Below are positions 53,211 to 63,806 of a stretch of 64,000 nt of DNA, piece by piece. Source of the stretch: an uncultured Sulfitobacter sp. (GTDB lineage Bacteria > Pseudomonadota > Alphaproteobacteria > Rhodobacterales > Rhodobacteraceae); NCBI GenBank assembly GCA_937138475.1, contig CAKZPD010000034.1, positions 62,001 to 126,000 of the forward strand, given 5' to 3'. The stretch's first letter is position 1; every line of letters begins with the position of its first letter. The notes under the pieces were generated by a model. The model did no database searches, had not been told where the DNA came from, and was given only the letters and a program-made list of their open reading frames with translations. The position numbers and the translations under genes were made by a program.

Positions 53211-53879
53211 ATGGGCGACGCCCCCACAGGCTTTAGACAACGCGCCCTGGGCTTGATCCAGGGCGCGCCACAATCCGTTTTTGCCGATTGGGGCGGGGCC
53301 CAGCAATTTCTTGAGGCCTATGCAGCGGATCTGACCCTTACAGGCCAAAGCCTGTTTCAACAGCTTGGTCCTGTAACCGATTTACGCAAACCCGTGAAAA
53401 TCGACGTCGATGATTCAGATGGGTTGTTTTGTTGGTTCTTTCACTATCACGATGCCGCTGCCCACGCGCAAAAACAGGGCGGCCATTTCCATCTGTTTGC
53501 CGATGGGCGGTTTTTTGGCGACAGCAAACCATCCGCAGACAAAACCCATCTGATCGCGGTAGAGCTGGACCAGACAGGTGATCTGGCCGGATTTTTTGTG
53601 CCAAACCGCTGGACCACTAATGAACGAATGCGTCCGGCCACTGTTTTAGCACCCGCGTTGGATGATTTTTATGCATCAGAAAATTCACCTGACATGCTTC
53701 TTTCACTTTGGTTAAGTGCCTTGCTTTCGGTGTTTAAAGAGGACATCTTGGAACTTCTTTTTCAAAGAGACCAATATCTTAATGCAATGCCCCTCGCAGA
53801 GCGCGAGCGTTATTTAAACGATGCCTCGGTGGCACGGATTTGTGAGTGGAGATTTGATGACAATCCTACGCAAGCTTAG
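53211..53879 (+). CDS. DUF6969-like protein (unknown function)
   Basis: This 222-residue cytosolic protein has a His-rich core (FFHYHDAAAHAQKQGGHFHL) followed by KTHLIAVELDQTGDL and FFVPNRWTTNERM. I associate this pattern with DUF6969 but cannot confirm it. The three histidines GHFHLF and HYH could bind a metal. It begins 1 bp after the Tat protein gene and overlaps the phosphatase gene by 23 bp. Base composition is visibly less GC-rich than in neighbouring genes. Confidence 0.72.
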   Translation: MGDAPTGFRQRALGLIQGAPQSVFADWGGAQQFLEAYAADLTLTGQSLFQQLGPVTDLRKPVKIDVDDSDGLFCWFFHYHDAAAHAQKQGGHFHLFADGRFFGDSKPSADKTHLIAVELDQTGDLAGFFVPNRWTTNERMRPATVLAPALDDFYASENSPDMLLSLWLSALLSVFKEDILELLFQRDQYLNAMPLAERERYLNDASVARICEWRFDDNPTQA

Positions 53880-55494
53880 CATCACGCTGCACACGTTTGT
53901 TATTTTATCGTTTGTCTCAATCGTCCTCGTTATCGCGGCCTCGTTATTTTATGTAAATTTCTCTTACGATCAAGAACGCGAAAAGCTTTCAACCCGCATC
54001 GCCACCTCCAGCGTTCGCCTGTCGGGCGCGGTGCTGGCCGTAGCCGAAAGCAAGGACACCCAGGTGATCCATTCGCTCATTTCCGCCTTCGCCGCCTCGC
54101 CCGAGGTCAGCTGCGTAAAGGCCACGCTTTTCCAAGAGCATTTGGTAAACTTTTGGCCCAAACCCAATTGCGACCAAGAGCATCAGGACGAATTCCTGCA
54201 CATCCAGCCTCTTCGCCGCGGGGTAAAAGTATTGGGTGAAATCCACGTTTATTTTACCGACGATATTATTAGACGTGAACTTTCAGAAACAATCATCACC
54301 GTTGAAATTGGCATCGTGTTGCTTTTGGCGGTTTTTCTTGTGGCAATGATGCAGGCGCAGCGCTCGATCGTTCAGCGCCCAGTTTCTAAAATCGTCAAGG
54401 CCATTCAGCGAATCAAAGATGGCGAATCCAGCTATCGTATCGGCGACTTTGTTGGCGCCCCCGAGCTTAAAAAGATTGCCACCGCGATTGACGGCATGGC
54501 CGAGGACTTGTTTGCAAAGGAACGCCAAGTTCAAATTCAAGCCCTGGACCTTGAGAACAGCAACCGGGAACTGACCCAAAGCCTTGATCAAGCGAAAGAA
54601 TATCAAAGCAAGCTTTTGACCATGGCGGATCAAGCCACATCCATGAACGAGCTGCTGCGCACCCAATCAACAGAGCTTAAATTGCGCAACGAAGAAAATA
54701 AGCAGAACCTAAATTACGCGGCACACTTTCAGCATCGCCTTATTTCCATTGATGACCCCAGCGCCTTTGACCTCGATATTCATGGGGAGGTCAGACAATT
54801 AAATGAAATCGGTGGTGATTTTTACGTCGGCATTGATCTGGGCGATCGTTATGCGATCTTTTTTGCCGATGGCACAGGGCATGGTGTTTCAGGCGCGATG
54901 GCGACTTTGTTTTTGTCGATGGCCGTTCGGAACGCCCTTTCATTAGATCCAACAGCCTGCCCCACCGCGCAGCTTGCCGATATTCACATGCGTCTGGCCA
55001 ATGGCCTGCAAAACCGCTTGGTCAAAGAGGAAGACGTCGGTCTGGGCGCCGATGCGACTTTGCTGCACTATATCAAATCCGAACAAAAGATTGTCTGGGC
55101 CAGCGCCAAGCAACCTTTTGTTTACCTCGATTCCGATGGTCCATCCCTTTTGGGGGCTGACAAAATCAGCATCGGTTACGAAGTTATTACCAAAAAGTTC
55201 GAACGGTTCGAGCAGGATTTTTCCGAGGACGGCGCCTGTATCGTAATGTTCACCGATGGTCTGACCGACGCGCCGGGCGGACCGAAAGGATTTGGTTTTG
55301 GCAAGCGGCGCCTGCTGCAATCCATCAGCAAAGCCCAAAAGGAAACCTTGAACAGCAAATCCATGCTGACCCAGATTTATCGGCTGGTGCGATCCTATAT
55401 GGGCGCGCGCGAACCATTTGATGACATGGGGCTATTGGTCATTCGTCGGCGCCCGCCCCCCTCTGTCACAGATACCCTTCGCTCCGAAAGCTAA
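53857..55494 (+). CDS. HAMP-domain SpoIIE/PP2C serine phosphatase
   Basis: This 545-residue protein has a membrane helix (FVILSFVSIVLVIAASLFYV), a short periplasmic sensor (about 130 residues), a second helix near residue 155, a HAMP domain (RPVSKIVKAIQRIKDGESSY), a coiled coil (about residues 220-285) and a SpoIIE-type PP2C domain with GGDFYVGIDL, FFADGTGHGVSGAM and FTDGLTDA. Metal-binding Asp residues are intact. It is the output enzyme of the three-gene cassette, likely controlling an anti-anti-sigma factor or a stress switch. Its 3' end overlaps radC by 29 bp on the opposite strand. Confidence 0.88.
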   Translation: MTILRKLSITLHTFVILSFVSIVLVIAASLFYVNFSYDQEREKLSTRIATSSVRLSGAVLAVAESKDTQVIHSLISAFAASPEVSCVKATLFQEHLVNFWPKPNCDQEHQDEFLHIQPLRRGVKVLGEIHVYFTDDIIRRELSETIITVEIGIVLLLAVFLVAMMQAQRSIVQRPVSKIVKAIQRIKDGESSYRIGDFVGAPELKKIATAIDGMAEDLFAKERQVQIQALDLENSNRELTQSLDQAKEYQSKLLTMADQATSMNELLRTQSTELKLRNEENKQNLNYAAHFQHRLISIDDPSAFDLDIHGEVRQLNEIGGDFYVGIDLGDRYAIFFADGTGHGVSGAMATLFLSMAVRNALSLDPTACPTAQLADIHMRLANGLQNRLVKEEDVGLGADATLLHYIKSEQKIVWASAKQPFVYLDSDGPSLLGADKISIGYEVITKKFERFEQDFSEDGACIVMFTDGLTDAPGGPKGFGFGKRRLLQSISKAQKETLNSKSMLTQIYRLVRSYMGAREPFDDMGLLVIRRRPPPSVTDTLRSES

Positions 55495-56227
55495 GCTCGC
55501 GCGATTTGCCAATGATCAGGTGATCATGCAGCACCAGACCCAGCGCCGCACAGGCGGCGTTGATCTGTTCGGTCATCGCAAGGTCCGCAGGCGAAGGGGT
55601 TGGATCACCCGACGGGTGATTATGCACCAATATCAATGCACTGGCGTTGACCTCAAGGGCACGTTTGGCAACCTCGCGCGGGTAGACGGGCACATGATCA
55701 ACGGTGCCTTTTGCCTGCTCTTCATCCGCGATCAACGTGTTCTTGCGATCCAGAAAAAGCACCCGGAATTGTTCGGTTTCGCGGTGCGCCATCGTGGTGT
55801 GGCAATAATCCAATAGCGCATCCCAACCCGACAACACATGCTGCTGCATCACACGGGCACGCGCCATCCGATGGGCCGCCGCTTCGATTATCTTCAGCTC
55901 GGTGATTACGGCGTCTCCGACGCCTTTGACATCCTGCAAACGCTGTGGCGGCGCGGTCAACACCCGGTTGAAATCACCGAATTTATCCATCAACGCACGG
56001 GCCAAGGGCTTTACATCGCGGCGTGGAATTGCACGAAACAAAATCAGCTCAAGCAGTTCATATTCAGGCAAGGCCTGCGCCCCGCCCTGCATGAACCTTT
56101 CGCGTAACCGCTTGCGATGATCGGCAATATACGAAGGCAAACGCCCCATCGGCAACGGCGTGGCCGGGGCCTCATCCGTGCGAAAATCCATGGGTGCTTC
56201 GGCGAACATATCAGGCGTCTTGTGCAT
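55466..56227 (-). CDS. radC: RadC-family JAB-domain protein
   Basis: This 253-residue protein has an N-terminal helix-hairpin-helix region (RLQDVKGVGDAVITELK) and a JAMM metalloprotease-like domain with HNHPSGDPTPSPAD. The historical DNA-repair role is doubtful; many relatives are linked to mobile elements, but this one is in a housekeeping position upstream of dnaJ on the same strand's downstream side. Length is typical. Confidence 0.93.
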   Translation of the reverse strand: MHKTPDMFAEAPMDFRTDEAPATPLPMGRLPSYIADHRKRLRERFMQGGAQALPEYELLELILFRAIPRRDVKPLARALMDKFGDFNRVLTAPPQRLQDVKGVGDAVITELKIIEAAAHRMARARVMQQHVLSGWDALLDYCHTTMAHRETEQFRVLFLDRKNTLIADEEQAKGTVDHVPVYPREVAKRALEVNASALILVHNHPSGDPTPSPADLAMTEQINAACAALGLVLHDHLIIGKSRELSFRSEGYL

Positions 56228-56281
56228 GACCTCAGCCTAGGCACGCTTGGTTAGCACGGGGTTAACGCATTGGCGCGGCAT

Positions 56282-56307
56282 AAAAAAAGCAGGACAAAAT
56301 GCCCTGC
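56282..56307 (-). terminator. Intrinsic terminator of dnaJ
   Basis: On the minus strand a 7 bp stem GCAGGGC / GTCCTGC (one G-T pair) with loop ATTTT is followed by seven T residues. It lies 24 bp after the dnaJ stop. Confidence 0.92.
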
Positions 56308-56331
56308 CTTGCTGCGAAATACGGCGTGCCC

Positions 56332-57489
56332 TTAGCCCTTCATGCTGTCCCAAAACCCTTTTACGGTTGAGAAAAAGCTGGACGATTCAGGGTTGTTGTT
56401 CTCGGACATGTCCTCGAACTCGCGCAGAAGCTCCTTTTGGCGGCTGGTCAAGTTCACCGGGGTTTCCACCGCCAGCTCAATGAACATGTCGCCTGTGCTG
56501 CCACCCCGCAAAGGTGGCATTCCCTTGCCGCGAAGGCGCATTTGCCGGCCAGATTGGCTGCCTGCCGGGATCTGCACGCGGCCGCGGCCCCCATCGATGG
56601 TTGGCACCTCGATGCTGCCACCCAAGGCTGCGGTCGACATTGCCACGGGCACGCGGCAGAACAAATTTGCGCCGTCGCGTTCAAAAAGCTCGTGTTGGGC
56701 GACGTCGATAAAGATGTACAGATCGCCAGATGGGCCGCCATGCATCCCCACTTCGCCCTCGCCTGACAGGCGAATGCGGGTGCCGGTTTCCACACCCGCA
56801 GGGATGTTCACGCTCAGCGAGCGGTCCTTTTCAACCCGGCCCGCACCCTTGCACCCCTTGCAGGGGTTCTTGACGATTTGCCCCAGACCTGAACAGGTCG
56901 GACAGGTCCGCTCAACTGTGAAAAAGCCTTGTTGCGCCCGCACCTTGCCCATGCCGGAACAGGTCGGACAGGATGTTGGTTCGGCACCGCCTTCGGCGCC
57001 TGATCCATCGCAAGATCCACAGGTCACGGCCGTTGGCACATTGATGGTTTTTTGCTGACCGCTAAAGGCCTCTTCCAAGGTAATCTTCAGATTATAGCGC
57101 AAGTCAGAGCCGCGCGCGGCACGCCGTCCGCCACCGCCACGCTGTTGACCGCCCATAAAATCGCCGAAAAGATCGTCAAAAACATCCGAGAACGCGCTGG
57201 AGAAATCGCCACGCCCGCCGCCATAGCCGCCGCCGGGGCGTCCGCCGCCCCCGCCCATGCCGCCTTCGAATGCCGCATGCCCATAACGATCATAGGCGGC
57301 CTTTTTGTCGGCATCTTTCAGAACCTCATACGCCTCGTTGGCCTCTTTGAATTTTGCCTCGGCGTCAGGATTGTCGGCGTTCCGGTCAGGATGTAATTCC
57401 TTGGCTTTCTTGCGATAGCCCTTCTTGATCTCATCCGCCGATGCGCCTTTGGCAACACCCAAGGTTTCGTAATAGTCACGTTTGGCCAT
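56332..57489 (-). CDS. dnaJ: Chaperone DnaJ (Hsp40)
   Basis: This 385-residue co-chaperone has a J domain with HPD ([12 protein letters not shown], residues 32-43), a Gly/Phe-rich linker, four CxxCxGxG zinc repeats ([32 protein letters not shown]) and the C-terminal substrate-binding domain. It stimulates DnaK ATPase. It follows dnaK after a 73 bp gap that can form a hairpin, and ends at an intrinsic terminator. Confidence 0.98.
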   Translation of the reverse strand: MAKRDYYETLGVAKGASADEIKKGYRKKAKELHPDRNADNPDAEAKFKEANEAYEVLKDADKKAAYDRYGHAAFEGGMGGGGGRPGGGYGGGRGDFSSAFSDVFDDLFGDFMGGQQRGGGGRRAARGSDLRYNLKITLEEAFSGQQKTINVPTAVTCGSCDGSGAEGGAEPTSCPTCSGMGKVRAQQGFFTVERTCPTCSGLGQIVKNPCKGCKGAGRVEKDRSLSVNIPAGVETGTRIRLSGEGEVGMHGGPSGDLYIFIDVAQHELFERDGANLFCRVPVAMSTAALGGSIEVPTIDGGRGRVQIPAGSQSGRQMRLRGKGMPPLRGGSTGDMFIELAVETPVNLTSRQKELLREFEDMSENNNPESSSFFSTVKGFWDSMKG

Positions 57490-57517
57490 GGATCGTGGTC
57501 CCCCTTCGGAACGTGTC

Positions 57518-57538
57518 GGGCCGACCTAGGGCCGGCCC
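57518..57538. terminator. Hairpin in the dnaK-dnaJ gap
   Basis: GGGCCG and CGGCCC form a 6 bp stem; an overlapping 10 bp palindrome GGGCCGGCCC is also present. AACTTTTTG follows on the plus strand, but no plus-strand gene ends here. On the minus strand it could attenuate dnaJ relative to dnaK. Confidence 0.4.
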
Positions 57539-57562
57539 AACTTTTTGCTCCAAATGCGTCGC

Positions 57563-59473
<1,911 letters not shown>

Positions 59474-59684
59474 GTTTTGATCCCTCATATTCTCAAGGCG
59501 ATGACACGAAGCGCAAGCCCGTTATGGCGCCATTGCTCCGATCCGGTTACACATGAAATGGTGTCCACTCCATGCGGTTCGCAGGGTATATAAGGAGGGC
59601 GCCAATCCCCTGCAACCTTTGCGCGCTATCAAGGTCAGGGATTCTTTGTTTGATTTTCATGGATTTGCGGGCTTTGTGGAAAAA

Positions 59685-60287
59685 ATGACACGGTTTGATC
59701 TGGCAGGGTTCGAAATTTACCCCGGATATCTGGATACCGAGGCACAGCAAAAGATTCTGACCGGCCTGCGCGCCGTGGTCGCCGGGGCGCCGTTGGTGCG
59801 CCCGGTCACGCCGCGCGGCCGACCGATGTCGGTGCGCATGACCTCGGCCGGGGCGTGGGGCTGGGTCACCGACCGGCGCGGCTATCGCTATGAGGCGCGT
59901 CAGCCAAACGGCCTGCCTTGGCCGGCGATTCCGGCACCCGTTCTGGCGCTTTGGCACCACCTTACCGGGCTGGATCGGGCGCCCGACTGCCTGCTTATCA
60001 ACCACTATGGCGAAGGGGCGCGCATGGGCCTGCACCAAGACAACGACGAAGCAGATTTCCAATGGCCGGTGGTTTCTGTTTCCCTTGGCGATGACGGGTT
60101 GTTTCGCATGGGCGGCGCCGCGCGGCAGGACAAAACCCAAAGCTATTGGCTGCGCTCGGGCGATGTGGTGGTGATGGGCGGCAAGGCACGGCTGGCGTTT
60201 CACGGGGTGGACCGCATCCGTTTCGGATCTTCGCGGCTGCTCAGCGGTGCGGGGCGGCTGAACCTGACCCTGCGCTGCGTCACCTGA
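59685..60287 (+). CDS. alkB: Alkylated DNA repair dioxygenase AlkB
   Basis: This 200-residue 2-oxoglutarate/Fe(II) dioxygenase has the HxD motif LHQDNDEADFQWPVVSVSLG, the third iron His in LAFHGVDRI and the 2-oxoglutarate-binding Arg residues in GRLNLTLR. It removes alkyl lesions from 1-methyladenine and 3-methylcytosine. ATG 59685 is preferred over an upstream frame because family members begin close to this point. It is divergent from dnaK. Confidence 0.9.
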   Translation: MTRFDLAGFEIYPGYLDTEAQQKILTGLRAVVAGAPLVRPVTPRGRPMSVRMTSAGAWGWVTDRRGYRYEARQPNGLPWPAIPAPVLALWHHLTGLDRAPDCLLINHYGEGARMGLHQDNDEADFQWPVVSVSLGDDGLFRMGGAARQDKTQSYWLRSGDVVVMGGKARLAFHGVDRIRFGSSRLLSGAGRLNLTLRCVT

Positions 60288-60397
60288 TCAATACGCAGCG
60301 CGTGCCGGCGGCATTCTTTAGCGGACCTTTATCGAAGCATTTGCCCAATGGCCCCGCCTGCCGTATGGACATTCAGACCCAGAAAGTGAGAACCCAA

Positions 60398-61198
60398 ATG
60401 TCCGTTTTGCTTGTCATTCCCGCGCGCTATCAATCGACCCGCTATCCCGGCAAACCCTTGGCGATGCTGACCGGGGCCTCGGGGCAGGCGCAATCGCTGA
60501 TCGAACGCAGCTGGCGCGCGGCAATTCAGGTGCAAGGGGTCGACCGCGTCGTGGTCGCCACCGATGACACACGCATCCAAAGCGCGGCCCAGGCCTTTGG
60601 CGCCGAAGTGGTCATGACCAGCACCGATTGCGCCAATGGCACCGAACGCTGCGCCGAGGCCCATGCAGTTCTGGGCGGGGGTTATGACATCGTGGTCAAT
60701 CTGCAAGGCGACGCCCCTTTGACCCCGCATTGGTTCGTGGAAGGGCTGATCGACGGGCTGCGCGCCGCACCCAATGCCGATATCGCCACGCCCGTTCTGT
60801 GCTGCGAGGGGGCAATGCTGCGCAGCCTGCAAGCCGACCGCCGCGCCGGCCGCGTCGGCGGAACCACCGCCGTCTTTGCCCAAGATCGCCGGGCGCTTTA
60901 TTTCTCCAAAGAGGTGATCCCCTTCACTGCGGCCCTCTATGCCGATGACGCACCCACCCCGGTTTTTCATCACGTCGGGGTTTATGCCTATCGTCCGGAT
61001 GCCTTGTCAGCCTATCCGGGGTGGGCCACTGGCCCGCTTGAACAGCTGGAAGGGCTGGAACAGTTGCGGTTTATGGAAAACGGCCGTGACGTGCTGTGCG
61101 TCGAGGTCATGGCCAAGGGCCGTCAATTCTGGGAACTGAACAATCCAGAGGACGTTGTTAAAATCGAAGCCATGATGGCGGAAATGGGCCTGGACTGA
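60398..61198 (+). CDS. kdsB: 3-deoxy-manno-octulosonate cytidylyltransferase
   Basis: This 266-residue enzyme makes CMP-Kdo for lipopolysaccharide. The nucleotide-binding start LVIPARYQSTRYPGKPLAM and the LQGDAPL motif, along with PFHHVGVYAYRP-like segment FHHVGVYAYRPDALSAYP, match KdsB. ATG 60398 gives the family start; ATG 60365 is an alternative. It lies 110 bp downstream of alkB on the same strand. Confidence 0.9.
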   Translation: MSVLLVIPARYQSTRYPGKPLAMLTGASGQAQSLIERSWRAAIQVQGVDRVVVATDDTRIQSAAQAFGAEVVMTSTDCANGTERCAEAHAVLGGGYDIVVNLQGDAPLTPHWFVEGLIDGLRAAPNADIATPVLCCEGAMLRSLQADRRAGRVGGTTAVFAQDRRALYFSKEVIPFTAALYADDAPTPVFHHVGVYAYRPDALSAYPGWATGPLEQLEGLEQLRFMENGRDVLCVEVMAKGRQFWELNNPEDVVKIEAMMAEMGLD

Positions 61199-61206
61199 CG
61201 CCTGTG

Positions 61207-61296
61207 TGACCAAGCTTGACCAAGCTGTGATCCCCGCACCCGCAAAGTTTGTGGCAGAATCCCCCGGTGCGGTGTATGGTCAGGCAGGATCACAGC
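61207..61296 (+). repeat. Tandem repeat and structured inverted repeat between kdsB and galU
   Basis: TGACCAAGCT is perfectly repeated twice (61207-61226). Its end flows into outer arms GCTGTGATCC (61224-61233) and GGATCACAGC (61287-61296), perfect over 10 bp, and inner arms CCGCACC (61234-61240) and GGTGCGG (61266-61272). No T tract follows, so it is not a plain terminator. The rest of the 230 bp gap is AT-rich and probably holds the galU promoter. Confidence 0.65.
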
Positions 61297-61428
61297 CGCG
61301 CGGTCAAATAAGGTAAAATATAGAATTGGCTCTTTATTCAATTTTCAACACATGGTTTTAATAGAATCCATAGCTTCGCAATTTCGAGGCAAATGTATTT
61401 GGTTGTGTATTAAGTTCGAGGATTATTT

Positions 61429-62322
61429 ATGAAACGCAAAGTCACAAAAGCGATTTTTCCTGTCGCGGGTATGGGCACACGGTTCTTGCCGGCGACCAAA
61501 TCCGTCCCCAAGGAAATCATGACCTTGGTCGATCGCCCCCTTATCCAATATGCCATCGACGAGGCCCGCGCCGCTGGGATCAAGGAATTCATCTTTGTGA
61601 CTTCGCGCGGCAAAGGCGCGCTTGAGGATTATTTCGATCACGCCCCCCAGCTTGAGCAAGAATTGCGCAAAAAGGGCAAGACCGAGCTTTTGGACATTGT
61701 CAAATCCACCAATATGGAAAGCGGCGCAATCGCGTATATCCGTCAACACAAAGCATTGGGCTTGGGTCATGCGGTGTGGTGCGCCCGCCGGCTGATTGCC
61801 GATGAACCCTTTGCCGTGATTTTGCCCGACGATGTCATCGCCGCCGACAAGCCCTGCTTGCAGCAAATGGTCGAAGCCTATGCGGAAACCGGCGGCAACA
61901 TGGTCGCCGCGATGGAGGTCGCCCCCGAAAGCACCTCGGCCTATGGGGTGCTGGATGTGGCGGATGATATGGGCGCCTTGGTCAAAGTGCGCGGTATGGT
62001 CGAAAAACCGCCCGTGGATAAGGCCCCGTCCAATTTGGCCGTGATCGGGCGATATATCCTATCGCCAGATGTGCTGTGCAACCTTAACAAGATCAAATCT
62101 GGCGCCGGAGGTGAAATCCAGCTGACCGATGCCATCGCAGCCGAAATTGCGCAAAATCGCGGGGTTTATGGCTATCGCTTTCGTGGGCAGCGCTTTGATT
62201 GCGGCTCCAAATCTGGATTTTTACAGGCCACGGTCGCGTTTGGCCTTGCACGCGAAGATCTGCGGGACGATCTTTCCAAATACTTGCGGGATATCGTTCA
62301 CATGGATCAGGCGGCAGAGTGA
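61429..62322 (+). CDS. galU: UTP-glucose-1-phosphate uridylyltransferase
   Basis: This 297-residue enzyme makes UDP-glucose for polysaccharides and lipids. The nucleotide loop AGMGTRFLPATKSVPKE and the Lys/Asp active-site segments LPDDVIAADKPCL and VEKPPVDKAPSN are intact. GAGG precedes ATG. Its TGA overlaps the GTG of galE (GTGA), so UDP-glucose synthesis and epimerisation are co-translated. Confidence 0.96.
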   Translation: MKRKVTKAIFPVAGMGTRFLPATKSVPKEIMTLVDRPLIQYAIDEARAAGIKEFIFVTSRGKGALEDYFDHAPQLEQELRKKGKTELLDIVKSTNMESGAIAYIRQHKALGLGHAVWCARRLIADEPFAVILPDDVIAADKPCLQQMVEAYAETGGNMVAAMEVAPESTSAYGVLDVADDMGALVKVRGMVEKPPVDKAPSNLAVIGRYILSPDVLCNLNKIKSGAGGEIQLTDAIAAEIAQNRGVYGYRFRGQRFDCGSKSGFLQATVAFGLAREDLRDDLSKYLRDIVHMDQAAE

Positions 62323-63314
62323 CATCAGAAAACCGACACGTTCTTGTCACCGGCGGCGCAGGGTATATCGGGTCGCATGCCTGTCAGGCCCTTGCGCGCG
62401 CCGGGTATACCCCTGTGACCTATGACAATCTTGTCACCGGCTGGAAAGAGGCGGTGAAATACGGGCCTTTTGAACAAGGCGATTTACGCGACAGGGCGCG
62501 GCTGGATGCGGTTTTCACCCGCTATTGCCCGGTTGCTGTGCTGCATTTCGCCGCCCTCAGCCAGGTCGGGGAAAGCATAAGCAGCCCCGGCATTTATTGG
62601 GATAATAACGTCAACGGATCGCTGACCCTGCTTGAGGCCGCCGCAGCTGCCGAATGCCGGAACATCGTCTTTTCATCGACCTGCGCCACCTATGGCGATC
62701 AAGACAATGTGGTTCTGACAGAAACCTGCCCCCAGGCCCCGATCAACGCCTATGGGGCGTCAAAGCGCGCAATCGAGGATATGCTGCGTGATTTTGAAAC
62801 CGCCTATGGGCTGCGGCATGTGATCTTTCGCTATTTCAACGTGGCGGGCGCCGACCCTGATGCCCAGATCGGTGAATTTCACCGCCCGGAAACCCACCTG
62901 ATCCCATTGATGCTTGAGGTCGCAGCAGGCCAGCGCGACGCCCTGACCGTGTTTGGCGACGACTATGATACCGCTGACGGCACTTGCATTCGCGACTATG
63001 TGCATGTTTGCGATCTGGTGGACGCCCATCTGTTGGGGCTTGAATGGCTCTTGGCCGATAAACCCAGCCGCGCGTTCAACCTTGGCACAGGCAGCGGCTT
63101 TTCCGTTCGCGAAGTCATCGACCAGGGCGCGCGGGTCACCGGCCGCACGGTGCCGTTCACGATGGGCGCCCGCCGCGCCGGTGATTGCACGAAACTGGTA
63201 TCAGGTTCTTCGCGCGCCATGTCCGAACTGGGCTGGGAGCCAAAACGATCCAGCCTGACAACCATGATCAAAGACGCATGGAACTGGCACCAAACAGGCA
63301 GCTATCGCGCCTAG
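62319..63314 (+). CDS. galE: UDP-glucose 4-epimerase
   Basis: This 331-residue extended SDR has the NAD motif VTGGAGYIGSHACQAL, the catalytic Ser in FSSTCATYG and YGASK. It interconverts UDP-glucose and UDP-galactose. The start is GTG 62319 overlapping the galU stop; this gives the normal distance to the NAD motif, while an ATG start would be far upstream inside galU. It converges on ptsN with one base between stops. Confidence 0.94.
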   Translation: MTSENRHVLVTGGAGYIGSHACQALARAGYTPVTYDNLVTGWKEAVKYGPFEQGDLRDRARLDAVFTRYCPVAVLHFAALSQVGESISSPGIYWDNNVNGSLTLLEAAAAAECRNIVFSSTCATYGDQDNVVLTETCPQAPINAYGASKRAIEDMLRDFETAYGLRHVIFRYFNVAGADPDAQIGEFHRPETHLIPLMLEVAAGQRDALTVFGDDYDTADGTCIRDYVHVCDLVDAHLLGLEWLLADKPSRAFNLGTGSGFSVREVIDQGARVTGRTVPFTMGARRAGDCTKLVSGSSRAMSELGWEPKRSSLTTMIKDAWNWHQTGSYRA

Positions 63315-63315
63315 G

Positions 63316-63780
63316 TCATGCCGCCTGCTCGGTCTCGGCCGAAGTCAGGATGGTATACAGCGTCAACGGATTTGGATTGGCCCGCAGTTTGGCACAGATC
63401 GACGAATCGCGCAGTGTCCGCGACACCAACGCCAGCGCTTTCAGGTGCTCGACCCCGGCATCCAACGGTGCAAACAGCGCAAAGGCGATATCAACCGGCT
63501 GTTTGTCCACCGATCCAAAATCAATCGGTTTATCCAGCAGCACACAGGCGCCAACCACATTGTCCAAACCATCAAGCCGCGCGTGCGGCAAGGCAACCCC
63601 ATGGCCCACGCCGGTGGGGCCAAGGGTTTCACGTTCCAAAAGCGCATCCACCACATCGGAAGCAGGCAGACCATAGGCCTGCTCTGCCACTTCGCCGATA
63701 TCATGAAACAGACGTTTCTTGCTTGAGGCCGAGATGATAACCTTTACCGCCTCGGGCTTGAGAAGCTTTGCAAATTCCAT
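63316..63780 (-). CDS. ptsN: PTS nitrogen regulatory protein EIIA-Ntr
   Basis: This 154-residue EIIA-type protein has the phosphorylatable His in ALPHARLDGLD and the family core ETLGPTGVGHGVALPHA. It takes part in the nitrogen-related phosphotransfer chain that controls potassium and carbon/nitrogen balance. ATG 63780 fits the family start. It lies directly downstream of the ribosome hibernation factor gene, a conserved pairing in proteobacteria. Confidence 0.95.
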   Translation of the reverse strand: MEFAKLLKPEAVKVIISASSKKRLFHDIGEVAEQAYGLPASDVVDALLERETLGPTGVGHGVALPHARLDGLDNVVGACVLLDKPIDFGSVDKQPVDIAFALFAPLDAGVEHLKALALVSRTLRDSSICAKLRANPNPLTLYTILTSAETEQAA

Positions 63781-63806
63781 GATCTTGGTGCTCTTTCGGT
63801 CGCCGC

